From Bordetella parapertussis (GTDB taxonomy: Bacteria; Pseudomonadota; Gammaproteobacteria; Burkholderiales; Burkholderiaceae_B), in NCBI GenBank assembly GCA_945862495.1, contig CAMAYM010000001.1, positions 1 to 64,000 of the forward strand: DNA of 64,000 nucleotides. The letters are read 5' to 3'. The notes under the pieces are model-generated. The model saw nothing but the letters and a program-made list of their open reading frames with translations. It did not search any database and was not told the origin of the DNA. Both the position numbers and the translations under genes were made by a program. Shown piece after piece: positions 33,451 through 46,306 of this stretch (the first letter of the stretch is position 1; every line of letters starts with the position of its first letter).

Positions 33451-33483
33451 AAAGATGGCATCTACAGGAATAGATGCCATCTT
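33451..33483 (-). terminator. Intra-operon attenuator between dctP and dctQ
   Basis: The stem AAGATGGCATCTA / TAGATGCCATCTT, 13 bp and perfect, with a 6-base loop is followed on the minus strand by TTTTATT. It starts 23 bases after the dctP stop. A partial terminator here would keep the binding protein in excess over the permease, as is usual for TRAP systems. Confidence 0.8.
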
Positions 33484-33506
33484 GTGCGTCACATACTGTA
33501 AAAGTA

Positions 33507-34619
33507 TTAGCCTTTCTTCGGTGCGAAAAAGTGGTTGTAGGCCATACGGAAATTCACGTTTGTATCGCCTGACCATTTACCCGCGCGCTCGGCAAATGCT
33601 TTTTGTGAATCCAGCACTTTTTTGAACAAGGGGTTTTCCGCGGAGCGCTTAGCAATCATCTGATCCCAGATCTGAAGCTGTCTTTGCAAAATTGCATCGG
33701 GTGTCTTGTAAAACTTCACACCTTTATCTTTCTGCAAAACTTCGTAGTCTTTTGAATAGCGATCAATGGCTTTCCAAGACATGTCGGCACTCGCTGCCTG
33801 AGAGGCTACCGCCAACACGCTCTTGAGGTGTTTAGGCAAAGCGTCGTATTTCGCCTTGTTAAACAGAATCTCAAACTGCTCAGCGCTCTGGTGGAAGCTC
33901 TGCAACATGCAGACCTTTGACACATCAGGGAAACCAAGCAACAAGTCAGAGGACGCATTGTTGAATTCGGCGCCGTCCAGCAAGCCACGATCCAAGGCAG
34001 GGACAATCTCACCGCCAGGCAACGCGTTGACCGCAGCGCCCATGGCCGTATACATATCAATGGCTAAACCTACTGTGCGGAATTTGACACCCTTGACGTC
34101 TTCGACTTTTGAAATGGGCTTTTTGAACCAACCAAATGGCTGCGTTGGCATGGGGCCGTACATCAAAGACACCACATTGACGTTCATCGCCTTCTGGATT
34201 TCAACGAGCAACTCTTTACCGCCACCGTACTCGTGCCACGACAACAACATATTGGCATCCATACCAAACGAAGGACCGGACCCCCAGAGCGCGACAGCAG
34301 TATTTTTACCGTACCAGTAGGCCAACACGCCATGGCCGCCATCCAGCGTGCCCGCAGAGACGGCATCTAGCAAGTTAAACGCAGGCACCACAGCACCAGC
34401 AGGCAGCACCTCAATCTTGAGTTGCCCTTCTGCCATATCGTTTACTTTTTTTGCATAATCCAGCGCATATTCGTGAAAAATATCTTTCGCGGGCCAGGTG
34501 CTTTGAAAGCGGAACGTAATGGGCGCGGTTTGAGCCTTAACAATTGGCGCACCCAAGACTGCAGCGGAGCCAGCTGCTGCAGCTGTGAAAAACTTTCTTC
34601 TAGAAGACAAAATAGACAT
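33507..34619 (-). CDS. TRAP transporter solute receptor (DctP type), Tat-exported
   Basis: The protein has 370 residues from the ATG at 34619, with AGGAG upstream; a much longer frame to 34745 has no such support. The N-terminus SSRRKFFTAAAAGSAAVLG is a twin-arginine signal (RRKFF) ending near PIVKAQ. The mature protein resembles TakP/DctP7 receptors for 2-keto or other monocarboxylic acids: FRFQSTWPAKDIFHEYA, and GVKFRTVGLAIDMYTAMGAA, which holds the carboxylate-binding Arg. Tat export implies folding before export. It heads the dctP-dctQ-dctM-hydratase operon. Confidence 0.9.
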   Translation of the reverse strand: MSILSSRRKFFTAAAAGSAAVLGAPIVKAQTAPITFRFQSTWPAKDIFHEYALDYAKKVNDMAEGQLKIEVLPAGAVVPAFNLLDAVSAGTLDGGHGVLAYWYGKNTAVALWGSGPSFGMDANMLLSWHEYGGGKELLVEIQKAMNVNVVSLMYGPMPTQPFGWFKKPISKVEDVKGVKFRTVGLAIDMYTAMGAAVNALPGGEIVPALDRGLLDGAEFNNASSDLLLGFPDVSKVCMLQSFHQSAEQFEILFNKAKYDALPKHLKSVLAVASQAASADMSWKAIDRYSKDYEVLQKDKGVKFYKTPDAILQRQLQIWDQMIAKRSAENPLFKKVLDSQKAFAERAGKWSGDTNVNFRMAYNHFFAPKKG

Positions 34620-34747
34620 CCTCAACTCCTTAAAGTCGAAATACGCTGCGCTCATCCCTGCTGACAATATGTTTAAAGTTTTAAATTCTTTTTTGTCAGT
34701 CTGTTTGTTTGTATTAAACGCCGAGCCGATGTCCCGCACAACCAATT

Positions 34748-34763
34748 GTTAATTAGTATTAAC
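34748..34763. promoter_or_regulatory. Inverted repeat upstream of the TRAP operon
   Basis: GTTAAT-TAGT-ATTAAC is a perfect 6-bp inverted repeat with a 4-base centre, between the TRAP operon and ispB, about 130 bases ahead of dctP. A regulator site is possible; no regulator gene adjoins. Confidence 0.4.
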
Positions 34764-34790
34764 CCGAACGGGCCTGTCGCGTTTGAAAAA

Positions 34791-35759
34791 TCAACGATCT
34801 CGTTCAACAGCAAACGCACAAAAATCAATCAAGGCTTGCCTAGCCGGTGAGTCAGGTAACGTTTCGATAGCTTGACGGGCAAGTGCCGCCTCAGCCACCG
34901 CACATTGACTCGCATGCTCGAGTGCGCCAGTTTCCTGTATCGCACGGGCGACGGCATCAAAGTCCGCCTCACCTTTCTCAATCGCCTCTCGCACAAGCTG
35001 TTTTTGCTCTGGCGTCCCGACTTCAAGGACCCGAATCAGCGGCAAGGTCGGCTTGCCCTCACGCAAGTCATCGCCGACATTTTTACCCAAAGCACCCACG
35101 TCGCCGTTGTAATCCAGCACGTCATCGACCAGCTGAAAAGCGGTGCCAATATGCCGTCCATAAGCTGCCGCGGCCTCTTGCTGGGCAGCCGACCCCCCCG
35201 ACAAGACCGCACCCGCCTCAGCCGCCGCCTCAAATAACTTGGCTGTTTTAAAGCGCACCACCTGCAAATACCGGGCCTCAGACACATCCGGATCGTGAAT
35301 ATTGAGCAATTGGAGGACTTCGCCCTCGGCGATCACGGTGGTCGCCCCCGACATAATCTGCATAATCCGCATGCTGTCGACGTCTACCATCATCTCAAAA
35401 GCACGGGAGTACAGGTAATCCCCGACCAACACACTGGCTGCATTGCCAAACACCGCATTGGCCGTCCCACGACCGCGCCTGAGATCAGATTCGTCAACCA
35501 CATCATCATGTAAAAGGGTCGCCGTATGGATAAACTCTACCGCAGCGGCCATCAAATGGTGATGCGCCCCCTTGTAGCCAAGCGCCTGGGCAATCAGCAA
35601 CAGCAGGACCGGACGCATGCGTTTACCCCCTGCGCCAATGATGTATTCCCCGATCGTCCTGATCAACACGACGTCGGAATTGAGTCTGGACCGGATCACG
35701 GTATCGACCGTTTCCATGTCCTGCGCCACTGGGGCTAAGAGGTTTGAGAGCTTATGCAA
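34791..35759 (-). CDS. ispB: Octaprenyl diphosphate synthase
   Basis: The protein has 322 residues from a TTG start. The start is favoured because the first 20 residues align with E. coli IspB (AQDM at the same place), whereas the next Met would cut them off. The first Asp-rich motif is DDVVDESD and the second DDVLDYNGD; GGKRMRP and the chain-length region are present. It extends FPP with isopentenyl diphosphate to make the ubiquinone side chain. Divergent from rplU, the standard betaproteobacterial arrangement. Confidence 0.95.
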   Translation of the reverse strand: MHKLSNLLAPVAQDMETVDTVIRSRLNSDVVLIRTIGEYIIGAGGKRMRPVLLLLIAQALGYKGAHHHLMAAAVEFIHTATLLHDDVVDESDLRRGRGTANAVFGNAASVLVGDYLYSRAFEMMVDVDSMRIMQIMSGATTVIAEGEVLQLLNIHDPDVSEARYLQVVRFKTAKLFEAAAEAGAVLSGGSAAQQEAAAAYGRHIGTAFQLVDDVLDYNGDVGALGKNVGDDLREGKPTLPLIRVLEVGTPEQKQLVREAIEKGEADFDAVARAIQETGALEHASQCAVAEAALARQAIETLPDSPARQALIDFCAFAVERDR

Positions 35760-35770
35760 GTGACTTTCTT

Positions 35771-35799
35771 TTGACTTTCAAGTGGTTACACGCTATTAT
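35771..35799 (+). promoter_or_regulatory. Strong sigma-70 promoter of rplU-rpmA
   Basis: TTGACT (35771-35776), a 17-base spacer and TATTAT (35794-35799). The start is expected near 35806, giving a leader of about 50 bases. Confidence 0.7.
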
Positions 35800-35855
35800 T
35801 TCTGGCTCGGCATGTTAGCCGGGATCCCATTTGCACTAAAACAAGAGGTTAACCC

Positions 35856-36167
35856 ATGTACGCGGTCATAAAAACTGGAGGCAAGCAGTATCGCATTGCT
35901 TCTGGTGAAAAACTTAAAATAGAACAGATACCGGCAGACATTGGGCAAGAAATTACGCTAGACCAGGTGTTATCCGTAGGCGAAGGCGACCAATTGAAAA
36001 TTGGCACCCCGCTTGTGGCAGGCGCAGTGGTTAAAGCAACGGTTCTTGCGCAAGGACGCCACGATAAAGTCAAGATCTTCAAGATGCGTCGTCGTAAGCA
36101 TTATCAGAAGCGTCAAGGCCACCGTCAAAACTACACTGAGATTCTGATTGGCGACATCGCTGCCTAA
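35856..36167 (+). CDS. rplU: 50S ribosomal protein L21
   Basis: The protein has 103 residues, the usual length. [14 protein letters not shown] at the start and [20 protein letters not shown] near the end are hallmark blocks. AGAGG precedes the ATG. It binds 23S rRNA and is followed 49 bases on by rpmA, as in most bacteria. Confidence 0.98.
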   Translation: MYAVIKTGGKQYRIASGEKLKIEQIPADIGQEITLDQVLSVGEGDQLKIGTPLVAGAVVKATVLAQGRHDKVKIFKMRRRKHYQKRQGHRQNYTEILIGDIAA

Positions 36168-36216
36168 TTGCTGCGATTCACCCTCTCAACATCACGGAAA
36201 GCACCAGGAGTAAAAA

Positions 36217-36477
36217 ATGGCACAGAAAAAAGGCGGGGGCTCTACCCGCAACGGTCGCGACTCAGAATCGAAACGTCTAGGCGTTAAAGCCTATGGCGGC
36301 GAGCTGATCCCGGCCGGTTCAATCATCGTGCGTCAGCGCGGTACAACGTTTCACCCTGGCACAAACGTGGGCATTGGCAAAGACCATACGCTCTACGCAT
36401 TGACCAACGGTCACGTTAAGTTCTCAGTGCGCGGCAAACTCAACAAGTCGACCGTTTCGATTATTTCGGCTGAGTAA
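36217..36477 (+). CDS. rpmA: 50S ribosomal protein L27
   Basis: The protein has 86 residues. [16 protein letters not shown] shows the uncleaved short N-terminal tail that reaches the peptidyl-transferase centre; [22 protein letters not shown] is diagnostic. AGGAG lies ahead of the ATG. A strong terminator follows. Confidence 0.98.
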   Translation: MAQKKGGGSTRNGRDSESKRLGVKAYGGELIPAGSIIVRQRGTTFHPGTNVGIGKDHTLYALTNGHVKFSVRGKLNKSTVSIISAE

Positions 36478-37665
<1,188 letters not shown>

Positions 37666-37722
37666 TCAAAAGAGTCGGCACACACCAATCATCTTCATTC
37701 GATCCTGCTTTGTTTAACACCC

Positions 37723-38859
37723 ATGAACAGCACTGCTTTGCCTCGCTCCGTGATTGCCTCCGCCTCGCGCATAGTCGCGAAAGTAGGCTCCTCTCTCGTC
37801 ACCAATGACGGCCAAGGTTTGGATAGGCAAGCCGTTGCACATTGGGCCAGTCAAATCGCTGCCTTACGCAATCAAGGCAAAGAAGTGGTACTGGTCTCAA
37901 GCGGGGCGATTGCCGAGGGGATGGCGCGTCTGGGATGGGCTCAGCGCCCAACGTCCATGCACGATCTGCAAGCCGCTGCGGCAGTCGGCCAAATGGGACT
38001 CGTCCAAGCCTACGAAGTCGAGTTTTCCAAGCACAACCTACGCACCGCCCAAATTCTCCTGACTCACGAGGATCTCGTAGATCGTCAACGTTATCTCAAC
38101 GCACGCTCCACGCTCTTTGCGCTGTTACGCCTTGGGGTTGTGCCCATCGTCAATGAAAACGATACGGTCGCCACCGACGAAATCGCGGTTGGCGACAACG
38201 ACACGCTTGGCGCACTCGTCACCAATCTGATCGAGGCAGATGCTTTGATCATCCTCACGGATCAACGTGGCCTCTTTGAGGCAGATCCGCGCAAGCATCC
38301 CGATGCACGCTTTGTATCGCACGCCAAAGCAGGCGACCTCAGTCTTGAGGCGATGGCGGGCGGCTCAGGCAGCGGTATCGGCAAGGGCGGCATGTTGACA
38401 AAAATTCTGGCCGCCAAACGAGCAGCCCGGAGTGGCGCGCATACCGTCATCGCGTCAGGTCGCGAAGATAACGTTATGGTTCGCCTGGCGGCGGGCGAGT
38501 GTATTGGCTCAGAGCTCCGCGCCGAACTGCCTGTCCTGTCCGCGCGAAAACAATGGATGGCCGACCATCTTCGCTTACCCGGCAAGCTCTCCCTCGATGC
38601 GGGTGCGCTGCATGCGCTCTTGGTCGAAGGCAAGAGTCTGCTGCCTGTGGGTGTTCGCAGCATCGAAGGCGACTTTGAACCTGGTGATGTCGTGGCCTGC
38701 CTCGATCTCACAGGCAAAGAGTGCGCGCGCGGACTGATCAACTATTCCTCTTCCGATGCACGACGCATCATGGGTCAACCTTCCAACAAAATCGCCGACA
38801 TTCTTGGCGCGATGACTGAAGAAGAGCTCGTCCACAGGGATAACCTCATCATTCTTTGA
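37723..38859 (+). CDS. proB: Glutamate 5-kinase
   Basis: The protein has 378 residues. Amino-acid kinase domain: [42 protein letters not shown] and [12 protein letters not shown]-terminal PUA domain from about 285 ([14 protein letters not shown]). It phosphorylates glutamate in the first step of proline synthesis and is feedback-inhibited by proline in the family. It follows obgE by 57 bases, the common order in this group. Confidence 0.96.
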   Translation: MNSTALPRSVIASASRIVAKVGSSLVTNDGQGLDRQAVAHWASQIAALRNQGKEVVLVSSGAIAEGMARLGWAQRPTSMHDLQAAAAVGQMGLVQAYEVEFSKHNLRTAQILLTHEDLVDRQRYLNARSTLFALLRLGVVPIVNENDTVATDEIAVGDNDTLGALVTNLIEADALIILTDQRGLFEADPRKHPDARFVSHAKAGDLSLEAMAGGSGSGIGKGGMLTKILAAKRAARSGAHTVIASGREDNVMVRLAAGECIGSELRAELPVLSARKQWMADHLRLPGKLSLDAGALHALLVEGKSLLPVGVRSIEGDFEPGDVVACLDLTGKECARGLINYSSSDARRIMGQPSNKIADILGAMTEEELVHRDNLIIL

Positions 38860-38876
38860 GGTTGATGCTGGCATCG

Positions 38877-38906
38877 CTGCCAAACCAGACCATCCTGCCC
38901 TATACT
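38877..38906 (+). promoter_or_regulatory. Candidate thiC promoter
   Basis: CTGCCA (38877-38882), an 18-base spacer and TATACT (38901-38906). The start would fall near 38913, right at the 5' edge of the TPP riboswitch. Confidence 0.5.
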
Positions 38907-38915
38907 TTGCAATTG

Positions 38916-40965
<2,050 letters not shown>

Positions 40966-40983
40966 TCTGGAGATCCACCAACC

Positions 40984-42078
40984 ATGACGCGCAGGCTCCC
41001 CTTCATTGATGCAGCAAAGGGTATTGCCTGTCTTGTCATTGTGGTGCATCACCTCGCGGTGTACGGCCCGATGTCTGAAGTCATCGGTGCCGTTTATCCG
41101 CAACTGATTGATGCGCTCGTTGTATACGGTCGCTTAGCCGTACAACTCTTTTTTGTCATGGCGGGCTATTTTGTCGCTGCACAATTTGCGCCCAATGGGC
41201 TCGCCACACCCATTCACCCAGGTCCGTTGGTCTGGAAACGCTACAAGCGCCTCATCACGCCCTTTCTTTTTGCTGTCACGCTCGCTGCGCTCATCACGGC
41301 GCTTGTGCGTCCGTGGTTTCAACACGCTTCACTTTCAGAAGCGCCCACTGTCGGCCAGCTTCTCGCACACCTCTTTTTAATCTATGACCTTATCGGCCTA
41401 GAAGCACTCTCCGCCGGGGTTTGGTACGTGGCGGTGGACTTCCAGCTGTTTGCCCTCACTACGGTGCTGATTGCGCTCATTTATCTGCTACCCGCACGTT
41501 GGCACAGCCTACTACCTATTGTGGTTGTGGCGCTCACAGCATGGTCATTGTGGCAACTCAGTCTGCACGCACGCTATGAGATCGCGGCCCCTTACTTCTT
41601 TGGGTACTACGGACTCGGCATGCTGTCCTATTGGGCGGCGCGCACGCCCGCCAAAGGCTGGTTTCTGGTCCTCATTGCCTTGCTGGGTCTGGTCGCACTC
41701 GGTATCGAGTTTCGTAAGTCAGTCGTGACGGCAACGGTCAGCGCGCTCATACTGAGCATTGCCAGTGCGCGCGGCTGGCTCGAGCAATGGCCACGCTCCG
41801 CCAGCTTGCATTGGCTAGGTGAACGCGCCTATTCGATCTTTTTAATTCACTACGGGTTGATCATCGGCGTCAACGCAGTTTGGAGCGTATGGTTTCCGAG
41901 CGGCATCCTGATCAATGCGCTTGGTATCGTGGTCGCCGTGGCCATTTCTATTGCAGGCGGCGCGGTACTCTATCGTTTCGTAGAGTCCCGCCCTAATGTG
42001 CTCGGCATAAATCTCACCACCGCCCTACTCCTCACGGGCGTTTTGGCCACGCTAGCGCTTGAGTCCTACGCGCGATGA
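40984..42078 (+). CDS. Membrane acyltransferase, OafA/YrhL (acyltransferase 3) family
   Basis: The protein has 364 residues and about ten hydrophobic helices. RLPFIDAAKGIACLVIVVHHLA at the N-terminus gives the family's conserved Arg/Asp/His start, and VQLFFVMAGYFVA the FFxxSG-like segment. Members O-acetylate or acylate cell-surface glycans or other envelope molecules at the inner membrane. It begins 18 bases after thiC, so riboswitch-controlled transcripts may extend into it, though a functional tie to thiamine is not expected. Its acceptor is unknown. Confidence 0.83.
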   Translation: MTRRLPFIDAAKGIACLVIVVHHLAVYGPMSEVIGAVYPQLIDALVVYGRLAVQLFFVMAGYFVAAQFAPNGLATPIHPGPLVWKRYKRLITPFLFAVTLAALITALVRPWFQHASLSEAPTVGQLLAHLFLIYDLIGLEALSAGVWYVAVDFQLFALTTVLIALIYLLPARWHSLLPIVVVALTAWSLWQLSLHARYEIAAPYFFGYYGLGMLSYWAARTPAKGWFLVLIALLGLVALGIEFRKSVVTATVSALILSIASARGWLEQWPRSASLHWLGERAYSIFLIHYGLIIGVNAVWSVWFPSGILINALGIVVAVAISIAGGAVLYRFVESRPNVLGINLTTALLLTGVLATLALESYAR

Positions 42079-42130
42079 GAGGCAGACGCAGTGACCTTGC
42101 AGGGTGAGCTGCACCGCCCCCCCCACTCAC

Positions 42131-45100
42131 CTATCCAAGATTCGGTGCCAGGGTCCGCTTAACATCCGCCGCGGTCCGACCCGAACGCTTGACGTAGTCC
42201 TCGACTTGGTCCTCGCCAATAGGCCCTACGCTAAAGTATTGTGACTGCGGATGACTAAAGTAAAAGCCAGAGACACTCGCCGCGGGATGCATCGCGTAAC
42301 TCTCCGTCAGCATCATCCCGATATCCGCACCATCGAGCACCTCAAACATCTCGCGCTTGACCACATGCTCAGGGCATGCGGGATAGCCTGGAGCGGGTCG
42401 AATGCCGACATAAGCTTCCTTGATCATCTGCTCATTGGTCAAGGACTCGTCAGGCACATAACCCCAAAGATCCGTGCGAACGCGCGCATGCAAAGCCTCC
42501 GCAAAAGCCTCTGCCATACGATCCGCCAATGACTTAAACATGATTGAAGAATAATCATCATTGGCTTGTTCAAATTCTTTTTCTTTCTTATCGACACCAA
42601 TACCGGCGGTCACCGCAAACAGGCCGATATAGTCCATCACACCTGAAGACTTGGGTGCGATAAAGTCGGCCAGACATTTATTTTCAACGCCCTCGCGCTT
42701 GATGCCTTGCTGACGCAGCCCGCGCCACGTAAACAATACTTTTTCACGTGTCTCGTCTTGATAGATTTCGATGTCATCATCATTGACCGTGTTGGCAGGA
42801 TAGAAAGAGACCACGCCATTGGCCGTCAACCAACGACCATCGATGATGCGTTTCATCATCGCCAAGCCGTCAATATGGACCTTGCGTGCCTGCTCACCTA
42901 CGATCTTGTCATCGAGGATCGCAGGATATTGCCCAAACAAGCTCCAGGTCTGAAAGAAGGGGGTCCAGTCGATAAAGCGCGAGAGCTCAGTGAGATCAAA
43001 GTTTTTAAAGGTACGTCGACCAATAAACTTGGGACGCGGTGGCTGATACGTTGACCAGTCAAACTTAGGCTTCGCTGCGCGCGCATCCACCATCGACATC
43101 AACGGTGCGATCTGACGATTGGCATGACGACGGCGGACGTCTTCATACTCGACGGCCAGTTCTTGCAGATAATTATTAGCAGTTTCCGACACCAAATTCT
43201 GTGCCACGCCAACAGAGCGGCTGGCATCCGGTACATAAATCACCGGGCCCTCATAGTGCGGAGCGATCTTGACTGCCGTGTGCACGCGGCTTGTCGTTGC
43301 ACCTCCAATCATCAGTGGCGTCTTTCGGCTACGGAAGTACTCGTCACGCTGCATCTCACTGGCGACATAGGCCATCTCTTCTAGACTGGGCGTGATCAGA
43401 CCCGACAACCCGATGATATCAACCTGCTCAGCCTTAGCGCGGTTGAGGATCTCGGCGGCAGGCACCATCACACCCATGTTGATAACTTCAAAGTTATTAC
43501 ACTGAAGCACCACCGTTACAATATTTTTACCAATGTCGTGGACATCGCCCTTGACGGTCGCGATCAGAATCTTGCCCTTGGCACGTACATCGCCCCCTGC
43601 TGCAGCAATCAGCTTTTTTTCCTCTTCGATAAACGGGACAAGGTGACCGACCGCCTGTTTCATCACACGTGCGGACTTGACCACTTGCGGCAAGAACATC
43701 TTGCCTTCACCAAACAAGTCTCCAACAATATTCATGCCGTCCATCAGGGGGCCTTCGATCACCTCGATCGGGCGGCCACCACGGTCAGCGATCTGCTGAC
43801 GAATTTCTTCAGTGTCCTCAATGATGAACTGCGTCATGCCATGCACCATGGCATGCGCGAGTCGTTTTTCAACGGTCTGCTCACGCCAGGTGAGATCTTC
43901 TTCACGTTTGGCACCACTGCCTTTAACGGAATCTGCAAACGCCACCAGACGCTCGGTCGGTGTGCGCGTGTCATTGGCCTCAGTCAAACCAACAGGCTGT
44001 TGGCGATCCAACACCACATCCTCGACCAGATCACGCAGCGTAGGCGAAAGCTCTGCATACACGCCTAACTGTCCCGCATTGACGATACCCATCGTCAGAC
44101 CTTCGCGGATGGCGTAGTACAAGAAAACAGTATGAATCGCTTCGCGCATGGCTTCGTTGCCACGGAACGAGAAGCTGACGTTCGAAACCCCGCCCGAAAT
44201 GCGCGCATGCGGCAGTGCTGCGCGGATCCACTTGGTCGACTCAATAAAATCAACCGCATAATGATTGTGCTCTTCGATACCCGTTGCAATCGCAAAAACG
44301 TTTGGATCGAAAATAATGTCTTCCGGCGGAAAACCAACTTCGTTGATCAACAAGTTGTAGGCGCGTGTACAAATTTCCTGTCGGCGCTCAAGCGTGTCGG
44401 CCTGGCCTTTCTCATCAAAGGCCATCACCACCGCAGCCGCACCATACAGACGGCACAAACGCGCTTGCTTAAGGAAAGGCGCCTCACCCTCTTTGAGGGA
44501 AATCGAATTGACAATCGACTTGCCTTGCACGCATTTGAGACCCGTCTCAATGACAGACCATTTCGAACTATCGATCATGATCGGCACGCGTGCGATATCC
44601 GGCTCTGACGCAATCAAGTTTAAAAACCGATGCATACATGCGGCCGAATCCAACATGGCTTCGTCCATGTTGATATCGATAATTTGCGCGCCACTCTCGA
44701 CCTGCTGGCGTGCCACGGCAACCGCTTCGTCGTATTTTTCTTCGCGAATCAGACGCGCGAACATTTTGCTGCCGGTCACGTTGGTGCGTTCACCCACGTT
44801 GACAAACAAGGTCTCACCATCAATGTTGAGCGCCTCTAGTCCTGACAGGCGTGTCTTGACGGGGATCTCGGGCACAATCCGAATCGGCAGACTGCATACC
44901 TTGTCCGCAATGGCTTTAATGTGCTCAGGTGTTGTGCCGCAACAGCCACCCGCAACGTTGACCAGGCCCGAACGTGCAAACTCCTCCAGCAAGGCCGACG
45001 TATCCGCAGGCGTCTCATCAAATCCGGTCTCACTCATTGGGTTGGGCAGGCCCGCGTTCGGATACACGCAAACATAGGTGTCGCAAATCTTGGCTAACTC

Positions 45101-45904
45101 AGCGATATAGGGGCGCATGAGCGCCGCGCCTAGGGCACAGTTCAGACCAATGGTGATGGGACGAGCATGACGAACCGAGTTCCAGAAACCCTCAACCGTT
45201 TGGCCAGACAAGATACGGCCTGAAGCATCCGTCACGGTCCCGGAGACCATCACAGGCAAGCGCTCACCGCGTGCTTCAAACACCTCTTCGACCGCAAAAA
45301 TAGCCGCCTTGGCATTCAGCGTATCAAAAATTGTTTCGATCAAAATCAGATCCACACCACCATCGAGCAAGCCATTGAGTTGCTCGATGTATGCGATGCG
45401 CAACTCGTCGAACGTCACATTGCGTGCGCCCGGATCATTCACATCAGGAGAGATGGAGGCCGTCTTGGGTTGCGGCCCCAACGCACCCGCAACAAAACGC
45501 GGACGCTCGGGCGTGCTGTACTTGTCGCACGCTGCGCGCGCCAACCGCGCTGATTCCAGATTCAGCTCGTAGGCGAGCTCAGGCAAGTCGTAATCACCCT
45601 GCGCAATGGTGGTGGCACCAAACGTATTGGTCTCCACGGCATCAGCCCCGGCCTCGAAGTACTGCTCGTGGATCGCCTGAATAATGTCGGGACGCACGAG
45701 CGACAACAACTCGTTATTGCCTTTGACGTCTTTGCCATGGCCTGCAAAACGACTGCCACGAAAGTCCGCCTCGGACAGTTTGTACGTCTGAATCATCGTG
45801 CCCATCGCGCCATCGAGAATCATGATGCGCTCAGCCAATAAGCGTGCAAATGCCGCACCTCTGGTGTAACGATCGATGGGATAGGGCAATGTTGGGTAGG
45901 TCAT
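42131..45904 (-). CDS. metH: Cobalamin-dependent methionine synthase
   Basis: The protein has 1257 residues, full length. Homocysteine domain (about 20-345) with zinc-ligand Cys in GLNCALGA and GGCCGTTP; folate domain (about 370-640; [14 protein letters not shown]); cap and cobalamin domains (about 665-910) with GDVHDIGKN, whose His ligates cobalt; reactivation domain (about 930-1257) with [12 protein letters not shown]. It makes methionine from homocysteine and methyl-tetrahydrofolate. It is divergent from the B12 uptake genes, with no metE in the window. No strong ribosome site is seen before the ATG. Confidence 0.98.
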   Translation of the reverse strand: MTYPTLPYPIDRYTRGAAFARLLAERIMILDGAMGTMIQTYKLSEADFRGSRFAGHGKDVKGNNELLSLVRPDIIQAIHEQYFEAGADAVETNTFGATTIAQGDYDLPELAYELNLESARLARAACDKYSTPERPRFVAGALGPQPKTASISPDVNDPGARNVTFDELRIAYIEQLNGLLDGGVDLILIETIFDTLNAKAAIFAVEEVFEARGERLPVMVSGTVTDASGRILSGQTVEGFWNSVRHARPITIGLNCALGAALMRPYIAELAKICDTYVCVYPNAGLPNPMSETGFDETPADTSALLEEFARSGLVNVAGGCCGTTPEHIKAIADKVCSLPIRIVPEIPVKTRLSGLEALNIDGETLFVNVGERTNVTGSKMFARLIREEKYDEAVAVARQQVESGAQIIDINMDEAMLDSAACMHRFLNLIASEPDIARVPIMIDSSKWSVIETGLKCVQGKSIVNSISLKEGEAPFLKQARLCRLYGAAAVVMAFDEKGQADTLERRQEICTRAYNLLINEVGFPPEDIIFDPNVFAIATGIEEHNHYAVDFIESTKWIRAALPHARISGGVSNVSFSFRGNEAMREAIHTVFLYYAIREGLTMGIVNAGQLGVYAELSPTLRDLVEDVVLDRQQPVGLTEANDTRTPTERLVAFADSVKGSGAKREEDLTWREQTVEKRLAHAMVHGMTQFIIEDTEEIRQQIADRGGRPIEVIEGPLMDGMNIVGDLFGEGKMFLPQVVKSARVMKQAVGHLVPFIEEEKKLIAAAGGDVRAKGKILIATVKGDVHDIGKNIVTVVLQCNNFEVINMGVMVPAAEILNRAKAEQVDIIGLSGLITPSLEEMAYVASEMQRDEYFRSRKTPLMIGGATTSRVHTAVKIAPHYEGPVIYVPDASRSVGVAQNLVSETANNYLQELAVEYEDVRRRHANRQIAPLMSMVDARAAKPKFDWSTYQPPRPKFIGRRTFKNFDLTELSRFIDWTPFFQTWSLFGQYPAILDDKIVGEQARKVHIDGLAMMKRIIDGRWLTANGVVSFYPANTVNDDDIEIYQDETREKVLFTWRGLRQQGIKREGVENKCLADFIAPKSSGVMDYIGLFAVTAGIGVDKKEKEFEQANDDYSSIMFKSLADRMAEAFAEALHARVRTDLWGYVPDESLTNEQMIKEAYVGIRPAPGYPACPEHVVKREMFEVLDGADIGMMLTESYAMHPAASVSGFYFSHPQSQYFSVGPIGEDQVEDYVKRSGRTAADVKRTLAPNLG

Positions 45905-46010
45905 GATGAGTCAAAAAAACGTGAAGTCCAGAGCATAAGACTTGGTTGCTAAAAGAATTGAGCCGGTCAGCAAAACCCTTCGCACAATGCGCAGCAAAAT
46001 AACCAGTCAG

Positions 46011-46038
46011 TTTAACAAAAGAGGGGTCGTGATACAGT
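46011..46038 (+). promoter_or_regulatory. Candidate promoter of the cobalamin riboswitch-btuB transcript
   Basis: TTTAAC (46011-46016), a 16-base spacer and TACAGT (46033-46038). The start would fall near 46045, at the riboswitch edge. The rest of the 45905-46047 gap shows nothing else clear; the metH promoter was not resolved. Confidence 0.35.
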
Positions 46039-46047
46039 AATACCAGA

Positions 46048-46226
46048 ATTGGTGCTTTCGATGCAAAAACCTTATTGCCACAAGCAATATCGTGCATTGG
46101 GAAAGTTAAACGGGAAACAGGGAGATCGATCCACACGGATCCTCGTGCCTGTGCTGCCCCCGCAACGGTCAACGTCCGGTCCTTCAACAGTGAAGCCCGC
46201 CTGACGCCAGCCCGATACCGGCCAGT
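46048..46226 (+). ncRNA. Cobalamin riboswitch
   Basis: The ordered conserved blocks are present: TTGGTGC at the 5' side, GTTAAACGGGAAACAGGG, GCCTGTGCTGCCCCCGCAACGG (in two parts), then AAGCCCGCCTGACGCC and AGCCCGATACCGGCC at the 3' side. It senses adenosyl- or methylcobalamin and represses the downstream btuB. A possible switch: CTCGT (46251-46255) can pair with ACGAG (46295-46299), which overlaps the btuB ribosome site. A hairpin GTGCG/CGCAC lies between. Confidence 0.95.
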
Positions 46227-46306
46227 TTGTGTGGGATGGGTGCTTTACAACTCGTCCTTTTGAACGTTCAGGATGTGCGGGGACGCACGTCACTACGAGG
46301 TTTCTC

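Noticed and set aside
1..34600. Catabolic region as a mobile genomic island
   Set aside because: No integrase, transposase, tRNA, direct repeats or sharp change in base use was seen; gene content alone does not show transfer.
42079..42130. TGCAGGGTGAGCTGCA as a terminator between the acyltransferase gene and metH
   Set aside because: Short stem, C-rich flank and no T-run on either strand.
43538..44068. 176-codon open frame antisense to metH
   Set aside because: Fully covered by metH, with no recognisable domain.
46229..46306. N-terminal extension of btuB by 26 codons
   Set aside because: It starts at the edge of the cobalamin riboswitch and would spoil the signal peptide; the ATG at 46307 has GAGG upstream.
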